64,000 bases of DNA from JAXLYE01 sp046351595 (GTDB taxonomy: Bacteria; Myxococcota_A; Polyangia; Palsa-1104; JAEUJZ01). The position numbers were made by a program, and so were the translations under genes. The DNA lies in NCBI GenBank assembly GCA_046351595.1, contig JAXLYE010000010.1, positions 186,001 through 250,000 on the forward strand, written 5' to 3'. The stretch's first letter is position 1. Every line of letters begins with the position of its first letter. The notes under the pieces are model-generated. The model had not been told where the DNA came from. It worked only from the letters and a program-made list of their open reading frames with translations, and searched no databases. Below are positions 8,000 through 17,305 of this stretch, piece by piece.

Positions 8000-9551
8000 G
8001 CTGCGCCTACAAGAGACAGGCGTGCTCACCGAGGACTCGATCTACATCGAGCGGCAGGCCGATGACGAGCTGCGCCAGGCCCTGCTGCAGGGGGATCTCT
8101 GTTATGTCCTGGCGTGCCGACAGATCGGCAAGTCCAGCCTTCTCAAACGGACAGGACGCTGGCTCAGCAGGGAGCACCAGGTTCGCTGCGGCTACCTTGA
8201 CCTGTTGGGTGCAGCTCATGAAGAAAACACGCCCGAGGGCAAAGAGAAGTGGTATAGGGGGCTGGTCGAAGACCTGGGTAAATCTTTGAAGCTGCAGAAT
8301 GCGGGGGAGTTTTATGATCGGCATTCCGATCTGCTGCCAGCCGTCCGCTGGCGGCGTTACCTGTACGAGCAGGTGCTCGGTGCGTGGCCAGAGCCAACAC
8401 GAATCGTCATCTTCATCGATGAGATCGATTACCTCGGGCCGATGCCCTTCAACACAGACGAGTTCTTCGCGGTCATCCGGGAAGTCTGGAACAACCAGCC
8501 CGAGCACGGCGGCTCGCGGCGGCTGACGTTCTGCTTAAGCGGCTGTGTCACCCCGGGCGAGCTTATCCGGAACCCGGCAATCACCCCCTTCAACATCGGA
8601 CAGGCAATCCAGCTCGAAGACTTCTCTCGCCAGGCCCTCGATGCGCCCCTATCCTCCGTGCTCACGCCTTTGGGTGACGAAGCCGAAGTGTGGCTCGACG
8701 AAGTCTTCAAGTGGACCGCGGGCCACCCCTACATGACATTCCGGCTATGCTCCTGGCTCCTCAGAGAACGAGCGAGGCGCGAGACGGGATCTTCGATCGA
8801 ACAGTATGTCGAGCAGTGCGTGACAGGCGCGTTCCTCCAGAATGGCCGGACGCAAGACCCCTGCCTGCGCCACGCAGAGCAGCGCTTGAGCATCAGCCCG
8901 CACAAGGCCGAGCTCCTCAAGCTGTATCGCCGCCTGCTCGTCGGGGAGCCGCTGCGCTATGATGGCGGAGACGCTCTGCAACAGCAACTGATACTCTCCG
9001 GGATGGCGGCTCCCCGTAGTTCGGGAGAACGCTGCATGCTCGAGCTGCGAAACAACATCTTCGCTCATGTATTTGACCAGGACTGGGTGCAATCGCAGAG
9101 TCTGAAAGGCGACTTTCCGCAGAAGATCAGCATCTGGATTCAGAACAAGCGGAGCAAGGATCTGTTGATCCCAGAATCGCGGCTCACCGCGGCCGTGAAC
9201 TGGTTCGAGGATGGCTGGAGAGAGATATCTTATGACGGATATCAGTACCTATTTGCCAGCTTCCAGAGTGCCATCAAGGTGGCGAGCACCGCCGCCCGCG
9301 ATGAACAGGCGAGTCGTGTGGCGGCCGAGCAGGCTAGGCTGTGGAGCGAGCGCCGGCTGAAGTCAACCTATGTCCTCGTCACAATCCTAGTCCTCGTCGT
9401 CTGCGGCCTGCTGATCGTTGCGTGGACACAGTATCAGACCATTCGGCGTCTCAAGGCCATGCCTGCTGCGCGAGCGCTACTGTTCAATGAGGAGCAGCCA
9501 GTCGGAGGCCATACCCATGAAGCACACACGGCACGTATTCATTATCTCTGA
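7983..9551 (+). CDS. AAA_35-type ATPase with C-terminal membrane anchor
   Basis: The ATG at 7983, overlapping the previous gene by 17 bases, gives 522 residues. The domain (about 12-385) matches the AAA_35 pattern: IERQADDELRQAL, Walker A ACRQIGKSSLL (residues 44-54), Walker B IVIFIDEIDYL (about 142-152), then CLSGCVTPGELI, GHPYMTF and LRNNIFAHVF. All nucleotide-handling motifs are intact, unlike the partner upstream. A single membrane helix lies near 461-482. In many relatives the helix leads into WD40 or other effector repeats; here only about 37 residues follow, and they overlap the phosphoesterase gene by 35 bases. I infer the energy-using switch of the three-gene system. Confidence 0.85.
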   Translation: MALRRKLRLQETGVLTEDSIYIERQADDELRQALLQGDLCYVLACRQIGKSSLLKRTGRWLSREHQVRCGYLDLLGAAHEENTPEGKEKWYRGLVEDLGKSLKLQNAGEFYDRHSDLLPAVRWRRYLYEQVLGAWPEPTRIVIFIDEIDYLGPMPFNTDEFFAVIREVWNNQPEHGGSRRLTFCLSGCVTPGELIRNPAITPFNIGQAIQLEDFSRQALDAPLSSVLTPLGDEAEVWLDEVFKWTAGHPYMTFRLCSWLLRERARRETGSSIEQYVEQCVTGAFLQNGRTQDPCLRHAEQRLSISPHKAELLKLYRRLLVGEPLRYDGGDALQQQLILSGMAAPRSSGERCMLELRNNIFAHVFDQDWVQSQSLKGDFPQKISIWIQNKRSKDLLIPESRLTAAVNWFEDGWREISYDGYQYLFASFQSAIKVASTAARDEQASRVAAEQARLWSERRLKSTYVLVTILVLVVCGLLIVAWTQYQTIRRLKAMPAARALLFNEEQPVGGHTHEAHTARIHYL

Positions 9552-10977
9552 TCTACATATAGGCGGCGAGTATCCGAAGACGTCTCCGGAAGGGACGGAG
9601 TCGCGCGGCTTCCGGATGATGAACCATGCTCCGGATCTGGTCCGGTTCATCTCGCTGCTGGCGGATCGACCAGCGGATGGAACGGCGATCGAGCTGGTCA
9701 TAAATGGCGATTTCGTCGACTTCCTGGCTGAACCGGTAGGCGAGAAGGACCCTGCAAAGTGGATCCCCTTCCGCGACGATCCGATCCAGGCGCGCGATGC
9801 ATTTCGAGCGCTCGTCAAGCGTGATCAGCTCATCTTCGATGAGCTCGCACGCCTGCTGCATAACGGCCATACCCTGACCATACTCCTCGGAAACCACGAT
9901 ATCGAGCTGAGCCTCCCCAGCGTCCGCAAGGTGCTGGAAGAGACGCTGGAGGTGAGCGGGCGCCATCGGCTTCGGTTTCTCTATGACAACGAGGGGTACA
10001 AGGTCGGCGATGCGCTCATCGAGCACGGCAATCGCTATGACATCTTCAACTGGGTCGATCATGATCTGCTGCGCCAGTTCCGCTCCGTCCAGTCGCGCGG
10101 CATGAAGCCGGCGGAGTACGCCGTCCGCTTTCCTCCGATCGTGGGGAGCCAGCTGGTCACGGAGGTCATGAACCCGCTGAAGGTTGATTATCCGTTTGTG
10201 GATCTGCTCAAGCCCGAGCGCGAAGCGGTCCTGCCATTGCTGCGGATCTTGATGGGCGGCTATATGGGCCAACTCGGACGCATCTTGAAAGCGGCGCGAA
10301 TCCTGGCTCCCGTCGTCCGGCGCCGCTTGAAAAAGGTCCACCCCAACCTCAAGGGGGCCATCGCCGCGCAAGGAGCGCCCTCAAGCCCCATAGGGGAGCG
10401 GGTTGCGGCGTTTCTGGCGGCCCTCGGCGATCTAGATCACCTGCCTGGACAACTCGGCAACATCGCAGCACCGGCGCTCAGCGTCGGTCTGGAACGTGCG
10501 CAGCCGGCCCCTCCGGATGAGGTGCTGAGGAAGAACCTGCCCAAGCTGCTCGAAGCCCTGCAGATCCTCAAGGACGACATGAGTTTCAGCGACACCATCG
10601 AGACGCAGACTTCGTATCTTGATGCGGCAGAAGAGCTATCGAGCAGCGGCGAGTTCCGTTACGTCATCTTTGGGCACACCCACTTGGCCAAGAAGGTCCG
10701 GCTCAAGACGGGCGCGCTCTACTTGAACTCGGGGACCTGGGCCGGCCTGATGCAGATCCCGGAGAGCATCTTCGCGGGCACTGAGGCGGCCCGCCAGGAG
10801 CTCGAGCGCTTTGTCAAAGGGATCCGGGACAACAAGTTTCAAGATTGGATCCAGTACCGGCCCACGTTCATCCGTCTCTGCCTTGGGCAGAACGACAAGG
10901 TCACCCAGGCTGACCTGCTCGACTTCAAGCGCTCGGGCCCTTTTGACCCTCCTGAACAGGTTGTGCAGGATTTCTAA
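9517..10977 (+). CDS. Calcineurin-like metallophosphoesterase
   Basis: The ATG at 9517 has GGAGG eight bases upstream; the longer in-frame reading from 9418 lies inside the previous gene and is rejected. 486 residues, cytoplasmic. The metal-binding motifs appear in order: SDLHIGG near 12, NGDFVDF near 64, LGNHDIE near 126, an EHGNRYD histidine near 170, and FGHTHLAK near 386. The roughly 200-residue insertion between the last two motifs is larger than in small bacterial phosphodiesterases and could set specificity. Substrate (nucleotide, nucleic acid, lipid headgroup or phosphoprotein) cannot be told from sequence. The overlap with the ATPase gene suggests coupled translation and a functional complex. 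Confidence 0.85.
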   Translation: MKHTRHVFIISDLHIGGEYPKTSPEGTESRGFRMMNHAPDLVRFISLLADRPADGTAIELVINGDFVDFLAEPVGEKDPAKWIPFRDDPIQARDAFRALVKRDQLIFDELARLLHNGHTLTILLGNHDIELSLPSVRKVLEETLEVSGRHRLRFLYDNEGYKVGDALIEHGNRYDIFNWVDHDLLRQFRSVQSRGMKPAEYAVRFPPIVGSQLVTEVMNPLKVDYPFVDLLKPEREAVLPLLRILMGGYMGQLGRILKAARILAPVVRRRLKKVHPNLKGAIAAQGAPSSPIGERVAAFLAALGDLDHLPGQLGNIAAPALSVGLERAQPAPPDEVLRKNLPKLLEALQILKDDMSFSDTIETQTSYLDAAEELSSSGEFRYVIFGHTHLAKKVRLKTGALYLNSGTWAGLMQIPESIFAGTEAARQELERFVKGIRDNKFQDWIQYRPTFIRLCLGQNDKVTQADLLDFKRSGPFDPPEQVVQDF

Positions 10978-10981
10978 TACA

Positions 10982-11025
10982 GGGGGGCTCGTTCCCGTGC
11001 CCCCTCCGTTGCGCTGAAGCGCAAC
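10982..11025 (+). terminator. Tandem hairpins after the phosphoesterase gene
   Basis: Just after the stop, GGGGGC pairs with GCCCCC (10983-11004, loop 10) and a second perfect 8-bp hairpin, GTTGCGCT-GA-AGCGCAAC, follows at 11008-11025. There is no T-run, so a factor-dependent or structure-only terminator is possible. The position at the end of the three-gene operon supports the reading. Confidence 0.4.
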
Positions 11026-11208
11026 ACCCGGCCCTGGCCCCGTGCTCCAGGACGTCCGCCAGACCGCCGTGTGCTCGGCACCAAGTCGGGCCAGCAGGTC
11101 TATCAAAGGCGCTAACGGTCAATTGCATATGGCCAAAAATTAATTTACTCATCGAGGCGCCTCGCGAACTTGCCAGGAAGCGACGACCTGGGCTAGGTTG
11201 GGCGACAC

Positions 11209-11820
11209 ATGGCTCATCCGACGACAATCGATCGTTTCGCGATTGTCCGGCCGCTCGGCACGGGAGGGATGGGCACGGTCTACGAGGCCGTCGACCCGAA
11301 GATCGATCGCCACGTCGCGCTCAAGGTGCTTCAGCGCCACGTACTCGCCGACAATCCGGAGTTCATCGAGCGCCTGTGGGTCGAGGTCCGAGCCGCCAAT
11401 AGGATCCGCCACCCGGGGGTAGACCAGATCTCTGAGGCGCGGCTCCTTGAGGATGGCACTGGCTTTCTGGTAATGGATCTGCTCGAAGGACCGACGCTGA
11501 CGCAGCGAATGAAGGCGGCCGGTTGCAGGCTGCCGCTCGCTCGCGTAGTCCAGACCGCCAGCACGCTCAGCATGGGTCATAAGAAGAGCATCGTCCACCG
11601 CGACGTTGGGACAAATTACATACAACACAACATCCAAGCTTTTCAGAATAGACGCACGAGCGGTCGTGATTATCGCCTCACAGGAGATGCGACTCAGTCT
11701 GGAGACAACTACATTGAGATCATCTCAGCCGGCATCGCCATCAAAGGACCTGCTATTTCAAGTCAGTCTGACGCGCAACATGAAATAGAGGGTCTACCTG
11801 TCAACATCAAATGTAACTAA
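11209..11820 (+). pseudogene. Ser/Thr kinase with internal deletion
   Basis: 203 codons, open. The N-terminal half is a normal kinase N-lobe: glycine loop LGTGGMGTVY, ALKVL lysine, then the catalytic-loop start IVHRDV near residue 128. The next residues should be KPxN, DFG and APE, but the frame runs straight into an AT-richer, unrelated tail. That tail ends VNIKCN, resembling the end of the pseudokinase at 2549 (VVKCNVK). I infer an in-frame internal deletion that joined a kinase N-lobe to the last part of its own extracytoplasmic domain, removing activation loop, C-lobe and membrane helix. It cannot be an active kinase. It lies just upstream of, and on the same strand as, the effector module. 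Confidence 0.65.
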
Positions 11821-11834
11821 CCGCAGGCCTGACG

Positions 11835-12299
11835 ATGACACAGGACACGTTCTACTTCCAAGAGGGACACATAGCTTTTCCAGCCGGTTTTGAAGACAGA
11901 ACCGCCAATGTGTTCGTGCCCGCAAACACCGAAATCAGTCCCAACCTCAGCATCGCCCGGGATCGCTCTGAGGCGAATGAAACATTAAAAGATTACGTAA
12001 CGAGGCAAATTAACCTACTCAAGTCACGTATTACCGGTCATCGCGTTGTTCAACGGACTTCCGTCACACTGGGCGGGAAAGAGGTCGCCCTGGAAGGGGA
12101 ACAGATCGATGCGGAATACAAGAGCAGCGGCAAGCTGATTCGTCAGCGGCAGGCGGCCTTCCTGATCGCGCCGCAGCGTGTCTTGATCTTTACCGCCTCT
12201 TCCCCTCGAGCATTCGACGCAGCATTTGAATCGCTCTGGCAGGGCTGGCTCGCCAGCTGTCAGCTGCGGAAGGACCCCGCTTCAAACACGGCGACCTAG
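11835..12299 (+). CDS. EagR-type (DUF1795/DcrB-like) effector chaperone
   Basis: 154 residues. The pattern is that of DUF1795 chaperones: FQEGHIAFPAGFEDRTANVF, then a NLSIARDR strand, a Gln-containing helix (DYVTRQINLLKS), TLGGKEVALEG, and RQRQAAFLIAP followed by VLIFTASSP. These proteins (Eag family) bind the N-terminal membrane helices of PAAR-RHS effectors of type VI secretion and hold them soluble until loading on VgrG. The next gene, 33 bases on, encodes exactly such an effector with a prePAAR motif and N-terminal helices, which supports the assignment strongly. The protein should act in the cytoplasm. Confidence 0.85.
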   Translation: MTQDTFYFQEGHIAFPAGFEDRTANVFVPANTEISPNLSIARDRSEANETLKDYVTRQINLLKSRITGHRVVQRTSVTLGGKEVALEGEQIDAEYKSSGKLIRQRQAAFLIAPQRVLIFTASSPRAFDAAFESLWQGWLASCQLRKDPASNTAT

Positions 12300-12332
12300 A
12301 CCTAGCTCCGTCTAAGCGCGAAAGAGCACATC

Positions 12333-15300
12333 ATGGCCGAAGCTGCGCGCGTTACAGATCCAGTTGTACATTCCTCGGCATTGCTCGGTTTCCTGATCGG
12401 GGCGGTGATTGGAATTGCCTTGATCCTCGCAGTCGCGGTATTTCCGTTTAGCTGTCTTTTTGTTGGCATTGTGGCTGGTTTGGCAGCTTCTATCGCTGCG
12501 CCGTTTATTGCAAAGGCAGGTGAAGCAATAGGACGAATGTGCACATCCAAGACAGGGATGGTGTCCACTGGATCGTTTGATGTATTTGTAAATAATTTGC
12601 CGTCAGCGTTTGTAGCTGGCAGCGCAGTTCTTTGCAGTAAAGATGTACCAGGACACGTCATTGCAGATGGATCTTCCAACGTTTTTATCAATAATTTTCC
12701 CGCTTCGCGCAAGGACGATCACGCGACTTGTGATGCCAAGATCGATGATGGATCGCCAAACGTATTTATTGATGGCGGAACGGTTCGTTACCTTCCAGTT
12801 GAGGAAGAAATTCCGGAATGGTTGCGAACCGCAGTCGATTGGGCATTTACTCTGGCTGGATTGGCGACCGGCATTGTTGGTTTGGTGCGCAATGTTTTCA
12901 AGTTTGGACTGCGTGCTGCGGCCCCTTGCATTGCCAAGTTCATCGGCGGCTTCATAATCAGTGAAGCGATCGGCCGATACATCATCAGCCCGGCGGTGAA
13001 CCGAGCCATCGGGGGGCTCGTCGGCAATCCGGTCGATATCACGACGGGCCGAAAGGTACTGCTGGCGCACGATGAAACAGACTTTGAGCTGATCTGCCGA
13101 TTGCCCCTCGTTTGCAGCCGATTCTACGCAAGCGATCTTACCTACGAAGGGTCTCTGGGGCGCGGCTGGGTGCTTCCGTGGGAACTGCGGCTCGAGGAGG
13201 TCGACGGCCAGATCCGCTATGTTGATGCACAAGGCCGACAGATGCTCTTCCCATGGGTTGAGCCCGGGCAGTGCGTGTTTTCGGAAGCTGAAGGTCGCTA
13301 TCTGGCCTGCACGCGCGACGGACGGTACGTGCTTTATGATCTCAGCGAGGCCTACTGTGAGTTCGGTCCGCTGCAGGCGGGCGGCAGCGCATTTTTGCGT
13401 CGCCAGGAAGATCAGACGGGTCAGTGGCTGGCGTATGAACGTGATGATGTGGGGCGGCTCTTGTTCATCCGCACCAGCGGTGGCCAGCGCGTTCAATTGA
13501 GCCATGGGAGTCCGCAGGGACGGCTGACTTCCATCGATCTCGTGGAAGGAGGAACCCCAGGCCCGCTGGTTCGCTATGACTACGATGACCATGGGCAGCT
13601 CGTGCGCGTTACTGATGCATCGGGCCGTGTCACCCGTCGGTTTCAGTATGCAGATGGGCGGATGGTGCAGCATGTGAATGCCGCCGGGCTGCAGTGCGAT
13701 TATCGCTGGGAAGAGATCGGTGGCGCCGCGCGCGTGGTCGAGCACACAACCAGTGAAGGCGAGCGCTACCTGTTTCGCTACGACATCGAGGGGCGAAAGT
13801 CCTCTGTGCAGGACGAGCTGGGCCGGCGGGCTGAGTGGCGCTTCGATGATCATCGACAGATCACTGCATGCACCGATCTGGACGGCAGCCAGTATCGCTT
13901 TGAATACACGGCTGCGGGCCACCTTTCAGTCATGCATCTGCCGGGCGAGCGGGTGGTCCGCTTCGAATACGATCCCCTGGGCCGCCTGGTGAAGGAGACT
14001 GACCCTCTGGGCCGCGTAACCACCACCGCGTATTCCGGCAAGAGCCTGCGCGTGACCCGGCTGGCCCTGCCGGACGCCTCCTCGTTCCGTGCGGAATACG
14101 ATCTGCGCGGACAGATGCTGACCAGCAGCGATCCGCTGGGGCGCAAGCAGCGCTATATCTATGGTGACGACGCCCTGCCTCACACGTTCATTGATGCCCG
14201 GGGCGGGCAGAAGAGCTTGACGTGGAATGTCCGGGGACAGCTCGAAAGCTACACGGACTGTTCCGGCAAGACCACACGATACGAATACGACACAGATGGC
14301 CATCTGGTGGCCGTGATCGACGCCAGCGGTGCACGCACGGCCTATCGCACCAGTCGCACGGGCGAGGTATCGGCCATCGTCCTGCCCAACGGACAAGTCG
14401 AACAGTTTGAATACGATGCAGCGGGGCGACTGAGCCGCTACAGGAACGCGGCCGCGCAGGTGCAGTCGTGGCAGTACAACGCGCGCAGCCAGGTGACCGC
14501 AGTGACGGACCCCACGCAGCGAACCTTGCATTATTCCTATGATGCACGAGGTCGCCTGCGCGAGCTGCGCAACGCCAGCCAGGCTCGCTATCTGTTCGAA
14601 TACGACACCGGGGATCGGCTGATCCGCGAAGTACGTCCGGATGGCGTCGAAAAACGGATGCAGCATGACGTGGCGGGCGGCGTGATTGCGGTCGAGACCG
14701 TCGGTAGCGATGAAGGCGAAAAGCGCCGGCCGGAGGGCGCGCAAGAGCGGGCCAAAAAGGTCCTGCGCTTTGATCGCGACGCAATGGGTCGCCTGCTGGC
14801 CAAGCACAGCGAGACCGCGACGACGCTCTATACTTGGGACGTGTGCGATCGGCTGCTACAGGCGCGCAAGGATCCGACGGAACTCGGCAAGCTGCAGGGA
14901 GTCGTCGAAGATCAGGTCTCGTTTGAGTACGATGCCGCGGGGCAGTTGACGCGCGAAGTGGGCGTCCACGGCGCGGTCACCTATGAGCGGGATGAGCTGG
15001 GCAACGTCGCGGCCCTGACCCTGCCTCAGGGTCAGCGCATCGATCAGCTCAGCTATGGCTCGGGGCATGTCCATCAGATCCGTATGGGCGATCGCGTCAT
15101 CAGCGATTTCGAGCGAGATGATCTGCACCGCGAGATCCTGCGCACGCAAGGACGGCTGACCTGCAGACTGGGATACGATGCGCTGGGTCGGCCCAGCTGG
15201 CAGTCGGCGGGTCTGGATGCTCAGCATCTGGGGCCACAGCAGGGCACGCTGTGGCGTCGCTACGAGTACGATCGGGCCGGCGAACTGGTGACGCAGCAAG

Positions 15301-16520
15301 ACAGCGTGCGTGGCGAGATTCGCTATGAATACGACCCGGCGGGTCAGATTCGCCGACGGTTCCGCAGCAACGACGCGCTCGACGAGCACTTCGTCTGGGA
15401 TGCGGCGGGGAACCTGCTGGGCGATGGCCGCCACAAGAGCGTCGGTCTTATCCAGAACCACCGCTTGCGCATCTTCCAAGACCTGCGCTTTGAATATGAC
15501 GCGTTCGGCAACCTGACCATGAAAAAGAAGGGCGCTGCTCAGGAGCAGTCCTTTGTCTTCGACGCCGAAGATCGACTGATTGCCGTAAGGACCCGGAATC
15601 ATTGGAGGCCATGGGGTGAGATCGAGGCTCGCTTCGACTACGACGCGCTCGGGCGACGCATTGCCAGCACCGAGACCGCGCGCGGCGTAACTGGCGAAAG
15701 ACAGATCAAGCGGAACCGCTTTGTCTGGCAGGGACTGCGGATGGTGCAGGAACTGCGTGAGACTGGCATCAGTACCTACGTATATAATCCCGACGCCGAC
15801 TACAGCCCGCTGGCACGTATCGACCAACCGCTGGGGCCAGATGGAGCGCTGGGTCCCGGACGGACCCAGGTTTTCCACTTCCAGACCGACGCAATTGGTA
15901 CGCCCCTGGAAGTGACCAATGAATCGGGGCAGCTGGCGTGGGCGGGTCGCTACCAGACCTGGGGCAAGATAGATCGCCCCGAAGATGAAACGCCAGCCCT
16001 GATTGACCAACCCCTGCGCTTCCCCGGCCAATACGCCGACGAGGCCACCGGCCTCCATTACAACACCTTCCGCTTCTACGACCCCGACACCGGCCGCTAC
16101 ATCTCGCAGGACCCGATTGGGCTAGAAGGCGGAGCACATTTATATAGATATGTGCCAAATCCCGTATCGTGGCTAGATCCACTGGGACTACAACATCTTA
16201 ATACTAATAGCGCCACTGGGAATTTTGGCGTATATGAGATCTTTGTCAATGGGGAATTATATAAATATGGCAAGACAGACATGAGCCGTGTTACCCAAGA
16301 AACAGGGCTGCCGACTCGCCTTCATCAGCAACTACGAAAGCTGAAAGACATTTATGGCGCCAAAAACGTAAACGGCAGAGTCATTGAAAGCGGATTCAAG
16401 ACCACAGCAGATGCGAAGGCGGTGGAAACTTCAAAGCTGGATGCCTTTTATAGAGAGAACAACGGCAAAGTACCAGAAGGCAATAAGAGAAGTTATAAAC
16501 CCAAGCAGGGCGGATGTTGA
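12333..16520 (+). CDS. prePAAR/PAAR-RHS type VI effector with GIY-YIG-like toxin tip
   Basis: 1395 residues. Residues 4-13 read AARVTDPVVH, exactly the prePAAR motif AARxxDxxxH. Hydrophobic helices (about 18-60) interrupt the PAAR domain, which resumes at about 70-155 with repeated NVFVNN, NVFINN and NVFIDG strands. A second helical region (165-235) leads to the RHS shell with many YDxxGR-type YD repeats (about 245-1255). The core ends with the autoproteolysis motif DPIGLEGG...NPVSWLDPLGL near 1258-1285. The toxin tip (about 1286-1395) has VYEIFVNGELYKYGK, then an LPTRLHQQL arginine and a late Glu, arranged like GIY-YIG/URI nucleases. I infer a DNA-targeting contact toxin. AT content rises sharply in the tip, typical of exchanged toxin cassettes. 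Confidence 0.9.
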   Translation: MAEAARVTDPVVHSSALLGFLIGAVIGIALILAVAVFPFSCLFVGIVAGLAASIAAPFIAKAGEAIGRMCTSKTGMVSTGSFDVFVNNLPSAFVAGSAVLCSKDVPGHVIADGSSNVFINNFPASRKDDHATCDAKIDDGSPNVFIDGGTVRYLPVEEEIPEWLRTAVDWAFTLAGLATGIVGLVRNVFKFGLRAAAPCIAKFIGGFIISEAIGRYIISPAVNRAIGGLVGNPVDITTGRKVLLAHDETDFELICRLPLVCSRFYASDLTYEGSLGRGWVLPWELRLEEVDGQIRYVDAQGRQMLFPWVEPGQCVFSEAEGRYLACTRDGRYVLYDLSEAYCEFGPLQAGGSAFLRRQEDQTGQWLAYERDDVGRLLFIRTSGGQRVQLSHGSPQGRLTSIDLVEGGTPGPLVRYDYDDHGQLVRVTDASGRVTRRFQYADGRMVQHVNAAGLQCDYRWEEIGGAARVVEHTTSEGERYLFRYDIEGRKSSVQDELGRRAEWRFDDHRQITACTDLDGSQYRFEYTAAGHLSVMHLPGERVVRFEYDPLGRLVKETDPLGRVTTTAYSGKSLRVTRLALPDASSFRAEYDLRGQMLTSSDPLGRKQRYIYGDDALPHTFIDARGGQKSLTWNVRGQLESYTDCSGKTTRYEYDTDGHLVAVIDASGARTAYRTSRTGEVSAIVLPNGQVEQFEYDAAGRLSRYRNAAAQVQSWQYNARSQVTAVTDPTQRTLHYSYDARGRLRELRNASQARYLFEYDTGDRLIREVRPDGVEKRMQHDVAGGVIAVETVGSDEGEKRRPEGAQERAKKVLRFDRDAMGRLLAKHSETATTLYTWDVCDRLLQARKDPTELGKLQGVVEDQVSFEYDAAGQLTREVGVHGAVTYERDELGNVAALTLPQGQRIDQLSYGSGHVHQIRMGDRVISDFERDDLHREILRTQGRLTCRLGYDALGRPSWQSAGLDAQHLGPQQGTLWRRYEYDRAGELVTQQDSVRGEIRYEYDPAGQIRRRFRSNDALDEHFVWDAAGNLLGDGRHKSVGLIQNHRLRIFQDLRFEYDAFGNLTMKKKGAAQEQSFVFDAEDRLIAVRTRNHWRPWGEIEARFDYDALGRRIASTETARGVTGERQIKRNRFVWQGLRMVQELRETGISTYVYNPDADYSPLARIDQPLGPDGALGPGRTQVFHFQTDAIGTPLEVTNESGQLAWAGRYQTWGKIDRPEDETPALIDQPLRFPGQYADEATGLHYNTFRFYDPDTGRYISQDPIGLEGGAHLYRYVPNPVSWLDPLGLQHLNTNSATGNFGVYEIFVNGELYKYGKTDMSRVTQETGLPTRLHQQLRKLKDIYGAKNVNGRVIESGFKTTADAKAVETSKLDAFYRENNGKVPEGNKRSYKPKQGGC

Positions 16521-16954
16521 TGAACATCGATTTTACACAGCTGTATGTTGAGCCAGGCATCCACTATAACATTCCCGGCAAGGCTCTTGAACGGTTATGC
16601 GATGAACTCAATCAATTAAGTATTAAGATTCCAGCTCTGCGGAATCAATTTAAGACAGATGATTACACATTGATGCTAATCATATCCGCAAAGAAAAATC
16701 AGGACAAAACAGATGTAAAGGGTCCTAAGATCCGCTTTGCCAGCAAGGAGGCTGAATTCGCGCTATATTTGCCATGGGTTAATTGTGTCGATTTCTCTCA
16801 AGAAATTACACATGTGTTTCGATGGGTTTCGGAGTCAATCAAACTTCTGCTCAGTAAATATGACATTCAAACATCAGGCGTCTCAGCCGCGGTCGACAGA
16901 GCCATCGAAGATATTTTGAGAGAACCAGAAAAGTATCAGCGTAAATCGAATTGA
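16514..16954 (+). CDS. Candidate immunity protein for the RHS toxin
   Basis: 146 residues from ATG 16514, overlapping the toxin gene by seven bases; ATG 16520, overlapping the stop by one base, is an equally plausible start. No signal peptide or membrane helix, so cytoplasmic, as expected for protection from a nuclease. Low GC matches the adjacent toxin tip and contrasts with the RHS shell. I recognise no immunity family; the call rests on position, overlap, size and composition. The polypeptide is mixed helix and strand with a charged C-terminal helix ending in REPEKYQRKSN. Confidence 0.65.
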   Translation: MLMNIDFTQLYVEPGIHYNIPGKALERLCDELNQLSIKIPALRNQFKTDDYTLMLIISAKKNQDKTDVKGPKIRFASKEAEFALYLPWVNCVDFSQEITHVFRWVSESIKLLLSKYDIQTSGVSAAVDRAIEDILREPEKYQRKSN

Positions 16955-16960
16955 ATCAAA

Positions 16961-17305
16961 ATGCGCATCAGCGAGTTGCCAGATAAGCAGATCGACGCTC
17001 GTGGTCTGAGGTGTCCTTTACCGGTCCTGCGGACCAAGGCTTATCTTTCAAAGATGCAGGCGGGGGAGGTTCTGCGGGTGTTGGCGACGGATCGGGGGTC
17101 GGTGAAGGATCTGGCGGCGTTCGCCAAGCAGACCGGCCATGAGCTGCTTTCGTCGACGGAGAGCGAGGGAGTTTTCGAGTTCTTCATTCGCTGCAAAGGA
17201 GCCCCGGACCCTGAGTCAGCCGATGGACGAGGTGTAGTGCTCCCCCGGGTTCAAGCCACAAATTGCAGTGGTTGCGTCCAAAAGAATTGCCGCGGGCTGA
17301 GATAG
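16961..17305 (+). CDS. TusA/SirA-like sulfur carrier with foreign C-terminal tail
   Basis: 114 residues. Residues 1-78 match the TusA fold: DARGLRCPLPVLRTK carries the CPxP motif (Cys18) that takes sulfur as a persulfide, followed by LRVLATDRGSVKDLAAFAKQTGHEL and a final FEFFIRC strand. Family members usually stop there, near 75-85 residues. Here the frame continues about 35 residues into the antisense of an IS3-transposase remnant beginning at 17251, giving a tail with no relation to TusA. The original 3' end was probably disturbed by that insertion. The conserved core suggests a functional or recently functional carrier for sulfur relay. Confidence 0.75.
   Translation: MRISELPDKQIDARGLRCPLPVLRTKAYLSKMQAGEVLRVLATDRGSVKDLAAFAKQTGHELLSSTESEGVFEFFIRCKGAPDPESADGRGVVLPRVQATNCSGCVQKNCRGLR

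Noticed and set aside
9505..9551. Possible WD40 start (GHTHEAHTA) at the end of the AAA_35-type protein
   Set aside because: These codons overlap the phosphoesterase start in another frame and no repeat follows.
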